A program made the translations under genes and the position numbers. Source: Streptomyces brevispora (lineage in GTDB: Bacteria; Actinomycetota; Actinomycetes; Streptomycetales; Streptomycetaceae). Taken from it: a stretch of DNA of 64,000 nucleotides. This document shows, one piece after another, positions 35,509-46,668 of this stretch (positions within the stretch are counted from its first letter, which is position 1; every line of letters begins with the position of its first letter). The stretch spans positions 62,001 to 126,000 of the forward strand of contig NZ_VIWW01000002.1 of the NCBI RefSeq assembly GCF_007829885.1. Direction: 5' to 3'. The notes beneath the pieces were generated by a model that saw only the letters and a program-made list of their open reading frames with translations, had not been told where the DNA came from and did not search any database.

Positions 35509-37350
35509 ATGTGTGGCATCACCGGCTGGGTCTCCTTCGAACGCGACCTGCACAGCGAGTCCACGACGGTGGACGCGATGACGGAGACGATGTCGTGCCG
35601 TGGCCCCGACGACCGCGGCACGTGGATCAACGGTCCGGCCGCGCTCGGACACCGTCGACTGGCCATCATCGATCTGCCCGGCGGGCGCCAGCCGATGACG
35701 GCCGACACGCCGGAGGGAACAGTCGCTCTCGTCTACTCGGGGGAGACGTACAACTTCACCGAGCTGCGCCGTGAACTGGTCAAGCGCGGACACCGGTTCA
35801 CCACGGACTCCGACACCGAAGTCGTGCTGCGCGGGTATCTGGAGTGGGGCGAAGCGGTTGCCGAGCGGCTCAACGGCATGTACGCGTTCGCCGTGTGGGA
35901 CGGCCGCCACGACAAGCTCGTCATGATCCGCGACCGGATGGGCATCAAGCCCTTCTACTACTACGAGACCCCGGACGGCGTCCTGTTCGGCTCCGAACCC
36001 AAGGCGATCCTGGCCAACCCACTGGCCCGCGCCCGCGTCGGTCTCGACGGGCTGCGGGAACTCTTCGCGTTCGTCAAGACGCCCGGCCACGCCGTGTGGG
36101 AGGGGATGCACGAGGTCGAGCCCGGCACGGTCGTCACGGCCGACCGCAACGGTCTGCGCCGGCACGTCTACTGGCAGCTGGAGACCCGTCCGCACACGGA
36201 CAGCAAGGACGACTCCATCGCCCATGTGCGGACGCTCCTCGACGACATCGTGCGGCGTCAGCTGGTCGCGGACGTGCCGCGGTGCACACTGCTCTCCGGC
36301 GGCCTCGACTCCTCCGCCATGACGGCGATCGCCGCCCGTCAACTGGCCCGGAACGGCGAGACGGTGCGCAGTTTCGCGGTCGACTTCGTGGGGCAGGCCG
36401 ACAACTTCGTCGCCGACGAACTGCGTACCACCCCGGACACCCCGTACGTGCACGATGTCGCACTGGCCTCGGGCACCGACCATCGTGACATCGTGCTGGA
36501 TTCGAACGCACTGGCCGACCCCGAGGTGCGGGCCAAAGTGATCCGGGCCAGGGACATCCCGATGGGCTTCGGCGACATGGACGCTTCGCTGTACCTTCTG
36601 TTCCGGTCCATCCGTGAGCACTCGACCGTCGCGTTGTCGGGGGAGTCGGCCGACGAGGTCTTCGGCGGGTACCTGCAGTTCTTCGACGAAGAGGCGAGGC
36701 GCGCCAACACCTTCCCCTGGCTCGTGCGCTTCGCCCAGCACTTCGGGGACGACTCCGATGTGCTGAGGCCCGATCTCTCGGCCGCCCTCGATCTCCCGTC
36801 ATACATCCAGGACAGCTACGACACCGCGGTCGCCGGAATCCGACGCCTCGACGGCGAGAGCGACTTCGAGTTCAGGATGCGCAAGATCTGCCATCTGCAC
36901 CTGACCCGCTTCGTGCGCGTCCTGCTCGACCGCAAGGACCGGGCGAGCATGGCGGTCGGTCTTGAAGTGCGCGTGCCGTTCTGCGACCACCGCCTTGTCG
37001 AGTATGTGTACAACACGCCCTGGTCCCTGAAGTCCTTCGACGGCAGGGAGAAGTCCCTGCTGCGCGAGGCGACGGCGGACGTGCTGCCGAAGTCCGTATA
37101 CGACCGGGTCAAGAGCCCCTATCCCTCCACCCAGGACCCCAAGTACGCGATCGCCCTGCAGGGGCACGCCAAGGACCTGCTTGCGCGGCCTTCACATCCC
37201 GTCTTCGACCTCGTCGCCCGCGACCGGGTCGCGCGCGCGGCGCAGCACGACGCACCACAGATCACCCAGGTGTCCAGGCGCGGTCTGGAGCGCACTCTGG
37301 ACCTGGCGCTGTGGCTCGATCTCTACAAGCCGGACATCTCGCTCTCCTGA
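35509..37350 (+). CDS. asnB: asparagine synthase (glutamine-hydrolysing)
   Basis: A 613-aa two-domain amidotransferase making asparagine from aspartate, ATP and glutamine in the cytoplasm. The class II glutaminase domain begins MCGITGWVS with the catalytic Cys2 and has RGPDDRGTW, LGHRRLAIIDL and the YSGETYNFTELR loop (usually SGEIYN, here Thr). The synthetase domain has the pyrophosphate loop LLSGGLDSSAM and ALSGESADEVFGGY, then DRASMAVGLEVRVPF. Length and motifs are complete. The ATG follows AGGAGG. No partner genes show whether it serves primary metabolism or a natural-product or glycan pathway. Confidence 0.92.
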   Translation: MCGITGWVSFERDLHSESTTVDAMTETMSCRGPDDRGTWINGPAALGHRRLAIIDLPGGRQPMTADTPEGTVALVYSGETYNFTELRRELVKRGHRFTTDSDTEVVLRGYLEWGEAVAERLNGMYAFAVWDGRHDKLVMIRDRMGIKPFYYYETPDGVLFGSEPKAILANPLARARVGLDGLRELFAFVKTPGHAVWEGMHEVEPGTVVTADRNGLRRHVYWQLETRPHTDSKDDSIAHVRTLLDDIVRRQLVADVPRCTLLSGGLDSSAMTAIAARQLARNGETVRSFAVDFVGQADNFVADELRTTPDTPYVHDVALASGTDHRDIVLDSNALADPEVRAKVIRARDIPMGFGDMDASLYLLFRSIREHSTVALSGESADEVFGGYLQFFDEEARRANTFPWLVRFAQHFGDDSDVLRPDLSAALDLPSYIQDSYDTAVAGIRRLDGESDFEFRMRKICHLHLTRFVRVLLDRKDRASMAVGLEVRVPFCDHRLVEYVYNTPWSLKSFDGREKSLLREATADVLPKSVYDRVKSPYPSTQDPKYAIALQGHAKDLLARPSHPVFDLVARDRVARAAQHDAPQITQVSRRGLERTLDLALWLDLYKPDISLS

Positions 37351-37428
37351 GCAACCGCGGTGTACCGCCGGTGGCGACAGCGCAGTGACCGGGCGCAGCA
37401 GCTGTCGCGGTGCCGGTGAACGTAAGGA

Positions 37429-37462
37429 GGAACCTCCGGAGCACGGGTGCTCCGGAGGTTCC
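37429..37462. terminator. bidirectional hairpin between asnB and fur-family gene
   Basis: Perfect inverted repeat with 16-base arms (GGAACCTCCGGAGCAC and its complement) around two bases. It lies between the convergent ends of the two genes and so can serve both strands. Confidence 0.75.
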
Positions 37463-37474
37463 GGGCGGTCGGGT

Positions 37475-37891
37475 TCACCCGCCCACGCAGTCCGGGCACA
37501 GGCCCCGGTAGGTCATCTCGACCTCGGAGACGGTGAAGCCGAAGCGTTCGGAGGGCGGCAGCCCGGCCAGGGGGTCGACGTCGGGGTGGACGTCCCGGAT
37601 GGCACCGCATTCGGAGCACACCAGGTGCTGGTGGGGGTGGTGTGCGTTCGGGTCGTAGCGCCTGGCCCGCCCGTCGGTGCCCACCTCGATCACCTCACCG
37701 AGGGAGACCAGTTCGCCGAGGGTGTTGTAGACGGTGGCGCGAGAGATCTCCGGCAGCAGGGCGGCGGCGCGTGCGAGTACCTCGTCCGCCGTGAAGTGGA
37801 CGTGCTCTCCAGCGAGCACCTCGGCGACCACCCGGCGCTGAGCGGTCATTCGCCAGCCACGTCCACGAAGCCGTTCCAGCAGGTCACTCAT
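37475..37891 (-). CDS. Fur-family redox/metal regulator (CatR/FurA-like)
   Basis: A 138-aa repressor. The winged helix (about 10-75) includes RMTAQRRVVAEVL and ISRATVYNTLGELVSLGEV. The dimerisation domain has the His-rich HHPHQHLVC and two Cys pairs (CSEC and CPDC) that can hold structural zinc. It sits divergently from katG. In Streptomyces, Fur-type regulators of this group control catalase genes in response to peroxide, so katG is the likely target. The ATG at 37889-37891 was chosen; a GTG/TTG 15 bp upstream is possible. Confidence 0.9.
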   Translation of the reverse strand: MSDLLERLRGRGWRMTAQRRVVAEVLAGEHVHFTADEVLARAAALLPEISRATVYNTLGELVSLGEVIEVGTDGRARRYDPNAHHPHQHLVCSECGAIRDVHPDVDPLAGLPPSERFGFTVSEVEMTYRGLCPDCVGG

Positions 37892-38331
37892 GCCCACCAG
37901 CCTCACTGTGTGTCGTCTGACGAATGATTCGCGCAGACCTGCCTGTCGTATTGACTTGGACTAGGTCCATCGTAGGATCGGTTCCGGCTGCCAGCCAAGG
38001 GACAGGTCAACAGCAGGGGAAATGCGTGACTTCAGGAGACGGGTGCGCTCACGCCGGCATCCGGACCGTGAGCGTCTCGGTGCCGAGGCGATCGTCTCCG
38101 GGGTGCGGGTACGCGCAGGCCGCCGTCCCGCCCCGGACTCCCCGAACCCTCCGGGCTCTCCGAAGCGCGTACGAGGCCACCGGTGTGCTCCTCGCGGCCG
38201 GACTCGCGCCGCGTCGAACCACCCACCGGCCCCGCCCGGTTCGTGAGTCCACCACCCTCGGTTCGATCACCTTCATTTTCACCACCCTCAGTTCCAAAGC
38301 AACGTGATCCGCCCCGTCCGGAAGGATTTCC
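37892..38331. other. fur-katG divergent regulatory region
   Basis: 440 bp containing a candidate katG promoter at 37951-37978 and, from there to the ATG, a leader of about 345 nt. The frames inside the leader have no recognisable protein. The long leader is unusual and might mean a second promoter nearer the gene. Confidence 0.5.
37951..37978 (+). promoter_or_regulatory. candidate katG promoter with embedded inverted repeat
   Basis: TTGACT, 16 bases, TAGGAT fits a housekeeping promoter reading toward katG. Its spacer holds TGGACTAGGTCCA (37957-37969), a perfect 5-base-arm inverted repeat. A repressor bound there would block RNA polymerase, which suits the adjacent Fur-type protein. Confidence 0.65.
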
Positions 38332-40566
<2,235 letters not shown>

Positions 40567-40571
40567 CGGAC

Positions 40572-40610
40572 GGCCGTTCCGGCAAAGGCAATACCTTTGC
40601 CGGGACGGCC
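40572..40610 (+). terminator. katG terminator hairpin
   Basis: Arms GGCCGTTCCGGCAAAGG and CCTTTGCCGGGACGGCC (one G-T pair) around five bases, beginning 6 bp after the katG stop. It also separates katG from the convergent mannosidase gene. Confidence 0.75.
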
Positions 40611-40627
40611 CGTTCAGGTGCGCTGGG

Positions 40628-43600
40628 TCAGGCGGTGGCCGCGGCGAAGATGTGGATCACGCCTCCGTCCGTGGTGGACGGCAGGGTCACGCTCGCCAGT
40701 TGCTTGCCCGCCCGGAGTTCGACCGGAGCGGTGGCGAACACCTCGGTGCCCACCGGGTCCGTTCCGCCGCCCTGGACGTCGCGGTAGGCGGTGTGGACGG
40801 CGATCGTGTTGCCGAACGACGGCTTCTCCGCGCCGCCGCCCAGCGTCCAGTCGCTGAAGCCGATCTCCGCCTGCTGCGTGGTGCCGTCGGTGTACGTCAG
40901 CGTGGCCCGGCCGGATGCCGAGCCCTCGGCGGCACTGCCCAGCAGGCTGAGCTTCGTGTCCCCGGCCGCGGACGGAACGTTCAGCACATGCGGTTCGGCG
41001 CCGGCCACCTCGATGTTGTCCGGATCGCCCGCGCCCACCTGGGGCCAGCCGAAGTCGAAGCCGCCGGACGAGACCGTCCCGCCCGGCGTCACGCCCGCCG
41101 CGGCGAGCGCCTTGGCCGAGTAACTCCAGCCTTCACCGTCGAAGTTGGCCTGCGGGTTGTCGTCGTCGGCGGAGACAGCGGTGCTGTTGCGATTCCACAG
41201 CATGCTGTTGCGCTCGGCGACGGTCACCGCGGCCGACGTCTTCGGGAGTTCCTCGCCCGTGGACGACTTCAGCGTCACCGGGACCGTGTAGTGGCCCTCG
41301 GCGGTGTCCGCCGCGGCCGACACGGTGATTTTCTGGCTCGCCGAACCGCGTGCCGGGACCGTGAAGTCGCCCTCCGCGGGTGAGACGGTGACACCGGCCG
41401 GTGCCTTGGCCGTCCAGTGAACGGTGGTGGCCGCCGTCTCCAGGCTCTGCACCTTGACGGTCGTCTCCGCGCTGCCGGATCCCGGCTCGACCTTCAGCTG
41501 TTCCGGAGTCGCGCCGGTGAAGTACTTCAGGCCGCCACCGGGGAAGGACGGCGGCGCATCGGCCTTCGCGGCGCCCCAGGAGGTGTCCGCGGTCGAGCCG
41601 AGGGTGTAGTCCAGCGTGCCGCCACGGGTGACGAGCGAGGCGGGGACCCACGGCTTCGTGGACGTCCGGCCGTTGACCTTCAGACCGTGGATGTAGGTGT
41701 TGTCCGCCGAGGCGGCGGGTGCGTCCACCGTGATCGTCCTGCCGTGCCCGGTGTGCACCACCGCGTGCGGGAACAGCGGAGCGGAGAGGACCAGATCGGC
41801 CCGGCTCGGGTTCTGCGGGTACATGCCGAGCGCCGAGAAGACGTACCAGGACGACATGGTCCCGGCGTCGTCGTTGCCGGGGATGCCGCCGGGGGTGTCG
41901 GTCCACAGCTGGTCCAGCTCCGCGCGGACCGTCTCCTGCGTCTTGTACGGAGCCCCCAGGTAGTCGTACAGGTAGGGGGCGTTGATGTCCGGCTCGTTGG
42001 TCGCGTCGTACCGGGTGTCGTCCTTCGCCGAGAAGTCGAACTTCCCGTCCGGGGTACGGAAGAAGGCATCCAGACGCATCATTGCCTGGTCGTCGCCGCC
42101 CATCGCGCCGGCGAGGCCCGCCACGTCCGAGTACACCATCCAGGTGTACCGCGCGCTGGACCCCTCGACGAAGCCGCTGCCGGTGCCCGGTGTGAAGGTG
42201 CCCGCCCATGTGCCGTCGGCCTTGCGGTCGCGGATGTAGCCGCCCTGTGGAGTGGCGTTGGCGTCGAAGACGTTCGTCCAGTTCCCCGAGCGGTCCAGGA
42301 ACCTCTTCGCGTCGGCGGTCCTCCCGGTCTGCCGGGACAGCTCGGACAGTCCGTAGTCGGCCGCCGCGTCCTCCAGCGTCTCGGCCGCCCCTCCCCAGCA
42401 GTGACAGTTGTCGGCCGGTACGTACCCGAGCTCCAGATACTTGTCGAGCGCGGGCCGCTGGCCCACGCACTCGACGTTGCAGCCAGAGCTGTCCGAGTCG
42501 TTCGCCGTGGGCACCGTCGCGGCCCGAACGAGCGACTTCAGCGCGCCCTTGACGTCGAAGTCATGGCCGCCGAAGGCGTAGATCCCGGCAAGAGCCGCAT
42601 CCGACGGATCACCCGACATCACGCTCGTCTTGCCGTTCTCCAGCAGCCACCGGTCCCACTCGCCACCACGCTGGCCGGCGTAGTTGTAGAGCGACTGCGC
42701 GTAGTCGCTGCCCGCCCGCGGATTGAGCAGCGTCATCAGCTGCACCTGCGCGCGGTACTGGTCCCATCCGGAGAAGGTGCCGTACTGGGCCTTCTGCCCC
42801 CTGGCGAGCCGGTGCGGCTTGCGGTCGGCGCCGAGGTAACGGCCGTCCACGTCGCTGGTGAGGGTGGGCTCCAGCATGGAGTGGTAGAGCGCGGTGTAGA
42901 ACGTGGTGCGCCGGGCGTCGGTGCCGCCGCCCACCTCGACCGACTTCAGTGTCCTGTTCCAGACGTCGGCGGCCCGGCTCCTGACGGAGTCGAAGCTCTC
43001 GCGGGGCCCGTTCTCCTTACGGAGGTTGGCCTCGGCGTTCTGCGGGCTGACGTAGGAGACGGCGACCTTGGCCCCGGCCTCGGTGGTGTTGCCGGCGAAG
43101 GTGATGTACGCGCCGGAGCCCTTGCCCTCCACGGCGTTGCCGGACGAGCTGTATCCCGTACCGCCGGAGGCAGTGGTGGAGCCGGGACTGACCGTGCCGT
43201 CCGTCCAGGTGCCGACCTTCGCGAACGCCTTGTCGAAGTGGGCGGTGAAGTAGAGCGTGTAGAGATCCTTGCGGTTGTTCGCGCTCTGCGGACCGCAGAA
43301 GTTGCCCGCTGTGACGGAGCCCGTCACGGTCCGGGCGGCCTTGTCGATCTTCACGGTTGCGCCGGTGCTGCCGCTCTCCGAGTTCGAGGTGCGAAAGAGT
43401 ATGCTCGCCGGCTTGTCCGCGGGGAAGCCGAACTTCCCCGAGCCGGTCCGGGCGGTCGTGGTGAGCGCCGCGGACGCTCCACTTGCCAGGCCGACCCTGT
43501 AGTAGCCGGGCGAGGCGGACTCGTCGGCGTGCGAGAAGGCGCTGGCGTACTTCGCGTCGGTGGTGTCCGCGCTGGGCGAGGAGTCGACGTCACCCACGTA

Positions 43601-43978
43601 CGGCATGACCGGGATGTCACCGTTCGCACCGGAGCATCCGACGCCGTTGAGATGGGTGAGACTGAAGCCGCGGATCTTCGTCGCGTCGTACTGGTAGCCG
43701 CCGGGAGCGGGCGTCGAGACCTGCTTGCCCCTCGAGTTCTGCGGACTCCAGGCCAGCATGCCGAACGGCTGCACGGCGCCGGGATAGGTGTTGCCCGCGT
43801 TGGACGTGCCGATCAGCGGGTTGACGTACGACACGGGTTTCTTGACGGTGTCGTGCGGGGATGCCGCCGAGGCGGGGGCAGCCGTCGTGGCAGCCCCCAG
43901 CGCGGCCATGGCGGCGACCGCGACGGCGCTGATGACTCTGAGCCCGGTGTGCGTCCGATGGGTGTGCGTGTCTGACAC
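40628..43978 (-). CDS. secreted GH92 alpha-1,2-mannosidase with NPCBM-like C-terminal region
   Basis: A 1116-aa secreted glycosidase. The signal peptide covers about 1-42 (cleavage near APASAAS). The GH92 region includes YVNPLIGTSNAGNTYPGAVQ, GFSLTHLNGVGCSGANGD, YGTFSGWDQYRAQVQLM, GIPGNDDAGTMSSWYVFSAL and LYDYLGAPYKTQ. This family cleaves alpha-1,2- or other alpha-mannosides with Ca2+. A fibronectin/NEW3-like segment (about 810-930) and a final beta-rich carbohydrate-binding-like domain follow. The GTG at 43976-43978 has AGGA upstream; a longer frame upstream is not coding-like. A LacI-type palindrome 82 bp upstream suggests sugar-dependent control. Confidence 0.92.
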   Translation of the reverse strand: MSDTHTHRTHTGLRVISAVAVAAMAALGAATTAAPASAASPHDTVKKPVSYVNPLIGTSNAGNTYPGAVQPFGMLAWSPQNSRGKQVSTPAPGGYQYDATKIRGFSLTHLNGVGCSGANGDIPVMPYVGDVDSSPSADTTDAKYASAFSHADESASPGYYRVGLASGASAALTTTARTGSGKFGFPADKPASILFRTSNSESGSTGATVKIDKAARTVTGSVTAGNFCGPQSANNRKDLYTLYFTAHFDKAFAKVGTWTDGTVSPGSTTASGGTGYSSSGNAVEGKGSGAYITFAGNTTEAGAKVAVSYVSPQNAEANLRKENGPRESFDSVRSRAADVWNRTLKSVEVGGGTDARRTTFYTALYHSMLEPTLTSDVDGRYLGADRKPHRLARGQKAQYGTFSGWDQYRAQVQLMTLLNPRAGSDYAQSLYNYAGQRGGEWDRWLLENGKTSVMSGDPSDAALAGIYAFGGHDFDVKGALKSLVRAATVPTANDSDSSGCNVECVGQRPALDKYLELGYVPADNCHCWGGAAETLEDAAADYGLSELSRQTGRTADAKRFLDRSGNWTNVFDANATPQGGYIRDRKADGTWAGTFTPGTGSGFVEGSSARYTWMVYSDVAGLAGAMGGDDQAMMRLDAFFRTPDGKFDFSAKDDTRYDATNEPDINAPYLYDYLGAPYKTQETVRAELDQLWTDTPGGIPGNDDAGTMSSWYVFSALGMYPQNPSRADLVLSAPLFPHAVVHTGHGRTITVDAPAASADNTYIHGLKVNGRTSTKPWVPASLVTRGGTLDYTLGSTADTSWGAAKADAPPSFPGGGLKYFTGATPEQLKVEPGSGSAETTVKVQSLETAATTVHWTAKAPAGVTVSPAEGDFTVPARGSASQKITVSAAADTAEGHYTVPVTLKSSTGEELPKTSAAVTVAERNSMLWNRNSTAVSADDDNPQANFDGEGWSYSAKALAAAGVTPGGTVSSGGFDFGWPQVGAGDPDNIEVAGAEPHVLNVPSAAGDTKLSLLGSAAEGSASGRATLTYTDGTTQQAEIGFSDWTLGGGAEKPSFGNTIAVHTAYRDVQGGGTDPVGTEVFATAPVELRAGKQLASVTLPSTTDGGVIHIFAAATA

Positions 43979-44059
43979 CGTTCCTGCCCTTCGTGTATGA
44001 CGAACGGTCAACGCGGTGGGAGCAGGTGCGCCGCGACCACTGCGGAACGGCGTCGCTCC

Positions 44060-44071
44060 GACAACGTTGTC
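44060..44071. promoter_or_regulatory. LacI-type operator upstream of mannosidase
   Basis: Perfect 12-bp palindrome GACAACGTTGTC, 82 bp upstream of the mannosidase start. Its form is typical of LacI-family operators and differs from the operators at 4.6 kb, so another LacI-family protein is expected to bind. No such gene is adjacent. Confidence 0.65.
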
Positions 44072-44156
44072 AACGACGTGAGGATGCTCCTCCTGCCGCT
44101 CCGGGGTGTCAAGGCTCCCCGGAACCCCGCCGTCCGCACCGGGCGGGCGGCGGGGG

Positions 44157-44488
44157 AGAGCTTCTCGATCGCGTTGTTCGTCTGGCGGCCGACCACTCCG
44201 CTGTGGAAGACCGTCAGGTGGCCGCTGTCGTTGTCCCTCGCGATCGCGATCCTGGCGTCGGTCTCGCCCGACATCGGTGACGACCTCGACCTTCAACGCG
44301 TCCTGCAGTTCCTGCCGCTCTTCGTGCTCGGCCTGGTCCTCAGGCCCGAGCACTCCCGGCTCGTACGCCGCCGGGAGGCCCGTGTTCTGGCGGTTCCGGT
44401 CTTCGCGGCCGCGCTGCTGTTCGCCTACTGGGCGGCTCCCCGGATGAACGCGGCCTGGTTCTACCGCCGCGACAGCGCCCAGGAGTGA
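44157..44488 (+). pseudogene. acyltransferase-family membrane protein fragment
   Basis: Reads as the internal membrane part of a fucose-4-O-acetylase-like/acyltransferase-3 protein (IALFVWRPTTPLWKTVRWPL, LQRVLQFLPLFVLGLVLRPE, ALLFAYWAAPRMNAAWFYRR) and ends at TGA 44488. Both the catalytic N terminus and the last helices are missing. The fragment runs toward the TerB end and has no own start. Confidence 0.6.
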
Positions 44489-44683
44489 AGTGGGCGTGCA
44501 AGGCGCCACGGCCGGACGCCGACGGGTCACACCCCGGATCGTCCCGGGGGAGCGGGCCGCAGAACTGCCCGCCGGGGGCGCCGAGACCCCGGATGCGCGG
44601 CCCCCGCGTGCTGACAGCGGACGGCGTCAGCAGACCCCGTATCCCGGGGGTCCTTAGCGCCTCGGCCGGCGCTGCGGCCGAGT

Positions 44684-44711
44684 GGGCGTGCCGTGTGGGA
44701 ACGGCACGCCC
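44684..44711 (-). terminator. hairpin downstream of terB-like gene
   Basis: Arms GGGCGTGCCGT and ACGGCACGCCC with a 6-base loop, 15 bp after the TerB stop. A second inverted repeat (CTCGGCC/GGCCGAG) lies just beyond. Confidence 0.65.
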
Positions 44712-44725
44712 GGGATCCTGAGGAC

Positions 44726-45181
44726 CTACAGGTCGAATTCGTTCGGCGAGATGCCGGCCGCGAAGCAGGCTTCGCGGACCACGGCGCGCTCGGCGTTGTC
44801 GAAGTCGCCGTCGGCACCGCCGATGACGATGCCGATCTGGATGACCGCGCGGGCCTCGGTGGGCTTCTTGCCGACCTTGCCGATGGTCTGGAGGAGGCTG
44901 ACCTTCCCGAAGGCGAAGTCGGAGGTCAGCTGCTGGCAGTAGTCGTTGAACCGGCGCTGCAGATCTTCGGCGGGAAAGTTCTGCAGTACCTCGTTCCCCG
45001 TGATCAGGGAGGTCACCCGCTGACGCTCGGAGGGATCGATGGAGCCGTCGGCCGCGGCCACGAGCGCGCACACCGCCATGCTCGCGTCGCGGAAGGCCCC
45101 GCTCTTGAGGTCGTTCTTCTTGGCGTTGAGCTGTGTCTGCATCGTCGAGGCCGATTCCTTGATGCGGTCCCACAGGGCCAT
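44726..45181 (-). CDS. TerB-family tellurite-resistance-type protein
   Basis: A 151-aa all-helical TerB-domain protein. The metal-binding helices show VAAADGSIDPSERQRV and IGGADGDFDNAERAVVREA, two Asp/Glu-rich repeats typical of the family. TerB proteins associate with TerD-type partners at the membrane in metal-stress or phage-stress complexes. It is the third gene of a TerD-TerD-TerB set on the minus strand. Confidence 0.9.
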   Translation of the reverse strand: MALWDRIKESASTMQTQLNAKKNDLKSGAFRDASMAVCALVAAADGSIDPSERQRVTSLITGNEVLQNFPAEDLQRRFNDYCQQLTSDFAFGKVSLLQTIGKVGKKPTEARAVIQIGIVIGGADGDFDNAERAVVREACFAAGISPNEFDL

Positions 45182-45253
45182 TCGAATACTCCAGGGTCGG
45201 TCGAAGCGGTCAGTGCCGGCAGTGGTGCGAGGAGAAGGTCTGGCGAGAAGGCT

Positions 45254-45835
45254 CTAGAGATGCGCGGCGACGGCCGGCATCAGGTCCTGGAAGGTGCGCC
45301 CCTGCGCCGGGGTGCCGATGGCCGTCATCTGCCATCCCGCACCGGACCGTTGGACCTTGGCCATGATCTGCGCGGTGTGGCGTCCGCCACCGGTCAGCGT
45401 GTAGCGCGCCAGTTCCTGGCCGGTGGTCTCGTCGACCAGACGGCAGAAGGCGTTGTCGACCTCCTCGAAGGTCTGGCCGGTGAACGAGTTCACGGTGAAG
45501 ACGATCTGATCGACCTGGGCCGGAACGCGCTGCAGGTCCACGACGATCGACTCGTCGTCATCGCCCTGGCCCGCGCCGCCGACGCGGTTGTCGCCGGTGT
45601 GCCGGACCGATCCGTCGTCACTGGTCAGGTGCTGGAAGAAGACGACGTCCTGCGGGGTCTTGCCGGCGAACAGGACGGCAGAGGCGTCGAGGTCGATCTC
45701 ACGGGCAGTCAGCCGGGCGAGGAACCCCCTGCGGGGTGCGGACTTCCAGCCCAGACCCATGCGTACGACGGTGAGTTCCCCACCACCGCTCTTGGTGAGG
45801 CTGATCTGCTGGCCCTTGGACAGATTGACGGTCAT
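45254..45835 (-). CDS. TerD-family protein
   Basis: A 193-aa TerD-domain protein: N-terminal MTVNLSKGQQISLTKSGGGE, IDLDASAVLFAGKT and the Ca2+-binding-type DDGSVRHTGDNRVGGAGQGD. The insert after the first strand (SAPRRGFLARL) is longer than in its upstream neighbour. The C terminus (MTAIGTPAQGRTFQDLMPAV) follows the TerD/TerZ/TerF type. Probably co-transcribed with the other Ter genes. Confidence 0.9.
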   Translation of the reverse strand: MTVNLSKGQQISLTKSGGGELTVVRMGLGWKSAPRRGFLARLTAREIDLDASAVLFAGKTPQDVVFFQHLTSDDGSVRHTGDNRVGGAGQGDDDESIVVDLQRVPAQVDQIVFTVNSFTGQTFEEVDNAFCRLVDETTGQELARYTLTGGGRHTAQIMAKVQRSGAGWQMTAIGTPAQGRTFQDLMPAVAAHL

Positions 45836-45880
45836 GGCTCCACTTTCGGCAGGGGCGGTACGACGGTGACCCGGAACGGG

Positions 45881-46456
45881 TCAGAGGCTTACTCCGAAGT
45901 CGGCGACGATGCCGCTGAGCCCGGTGGCGTAGCCCTGGCCGACGGCGCGGAACTTCCACTCGGCACCGTTGCGGTACAACTCGCCGAAGACCATGGCGGT
46001 CTCGGTGGAGGCGTCCTCGCTGAGGTCGTAGCGGGCGATCTCGGCTCCGCCCGCCTGGTTGACCACGCGGATGTAGGCGTTGCGGACCTGACCGAAGCTC
46101 TGGCCCCGTCCCTCCGCATCGTGGATCGACACGGGGAACACGACCTTGGCGACGTCGGCCGGCACAGCGGCGAGGTCGACCTTGACGACCTCGTCGTCGC
46201 CCTCGCCCTCTCCGGTCAGGTTGTCGCCGGTGTGCTCGACCGAACCGTCGGGGCTCTTGAGGTTGTTGTAGAAGACGAACTGTTCGTTCGAGCGGACCTT
46301 CCCGGACTCGTCGCACAGCAGGGCGCTGGCGTCCAGGTCGTAGTCCGTACCGGTGGTCGTGCGGACGTCCCAGCCCAGTCCGACGAGCACCGCGGTAAGC
46401 CCCGGTGCCTCCTTGGTCAGTGAGACGTTTCCGCCCTTGGCGAGGCTCACACCCAT
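45881..46456 (-). CDS. terD: TerD-family protein
   Basis: A 191-aa canonical TerD: MGVSLAKGGNVSLTKEAPGL at the N terminus, DYDLDASALLCDESGKV, NNLKSPDGSVEHTGDN and the acidic GEGEGDDEVVKVDL Ca2+-site region, ending GYATGLSGIVADFGVSL. These proteins give tellurite and other stress resistance. It is the first gene of the TerD-TerD-TerB set. Confidence 0.93.
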   Translation of the reverse strand: MGVSLAKGGNVSLTKEAPGLTAVLVGLGWDVRTTTGTDYDLDASALLCDESGKVRSNEQFVFYNNLKSPDGSVEHTGDNLTGEGEGDDEVVKVDLAAVPADVAKVVFPVSIHDAEGRGQSFGQVRNAYIRVVNQAGGAEIARYDLSEDASTETAMVFGELYRNGAEWKFRAVGQGYATGLSGIVADFGVSL

Positions 46457-46525
46457 GGTTCTCTCCCTCTACGCATCGTTGTGCCCACGCGTGACCGTGC
46501 GGGCACCGAATGACAGCACCTGAAA

Positions 46526-46541
46526 TCTACAGCACTGTAGA
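46526..46541. promoter_or_regulatory. BlaI/MecI-type operator
   Basis: Palindrome TCTACAGCACTGTAGA with perfect 7-base arms and a two-base centre; it contains the TACA/TGTA half sites known for BlaI-type repressors. It lies 128 bp before the BlaI-type gene and 70 bp before the divergent terD start, so both could be controlled. Confidence 0.75.
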
Positions 46542-46668
46542 GTTTGTTCGCGGGTGTGCGGTCCGGGCTTCGGCGAGCTCACGAGGCGCCCGAGCTGCTG
46601 GGTACTATGCCCCGGCGCCCGGCAGTTGGGCGAGCGGATCCGGGCAGTCGCATGAAAGGGGCCGCGTC

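Noticed and set aside
37924..38307. 127-aa frame inside the katG leader
   Set aside because: It overlaps the candidate promoter and its sequence looks non-coding.
43979..44530. N-terminal extension of the mannosidase frame to 1300 aa
   Set aside because: The added 184 residues are Arg/Pro-rich and unlike a secreted glycosidase; the signal peptide starts at GTG 43978, which has a ribosome site.
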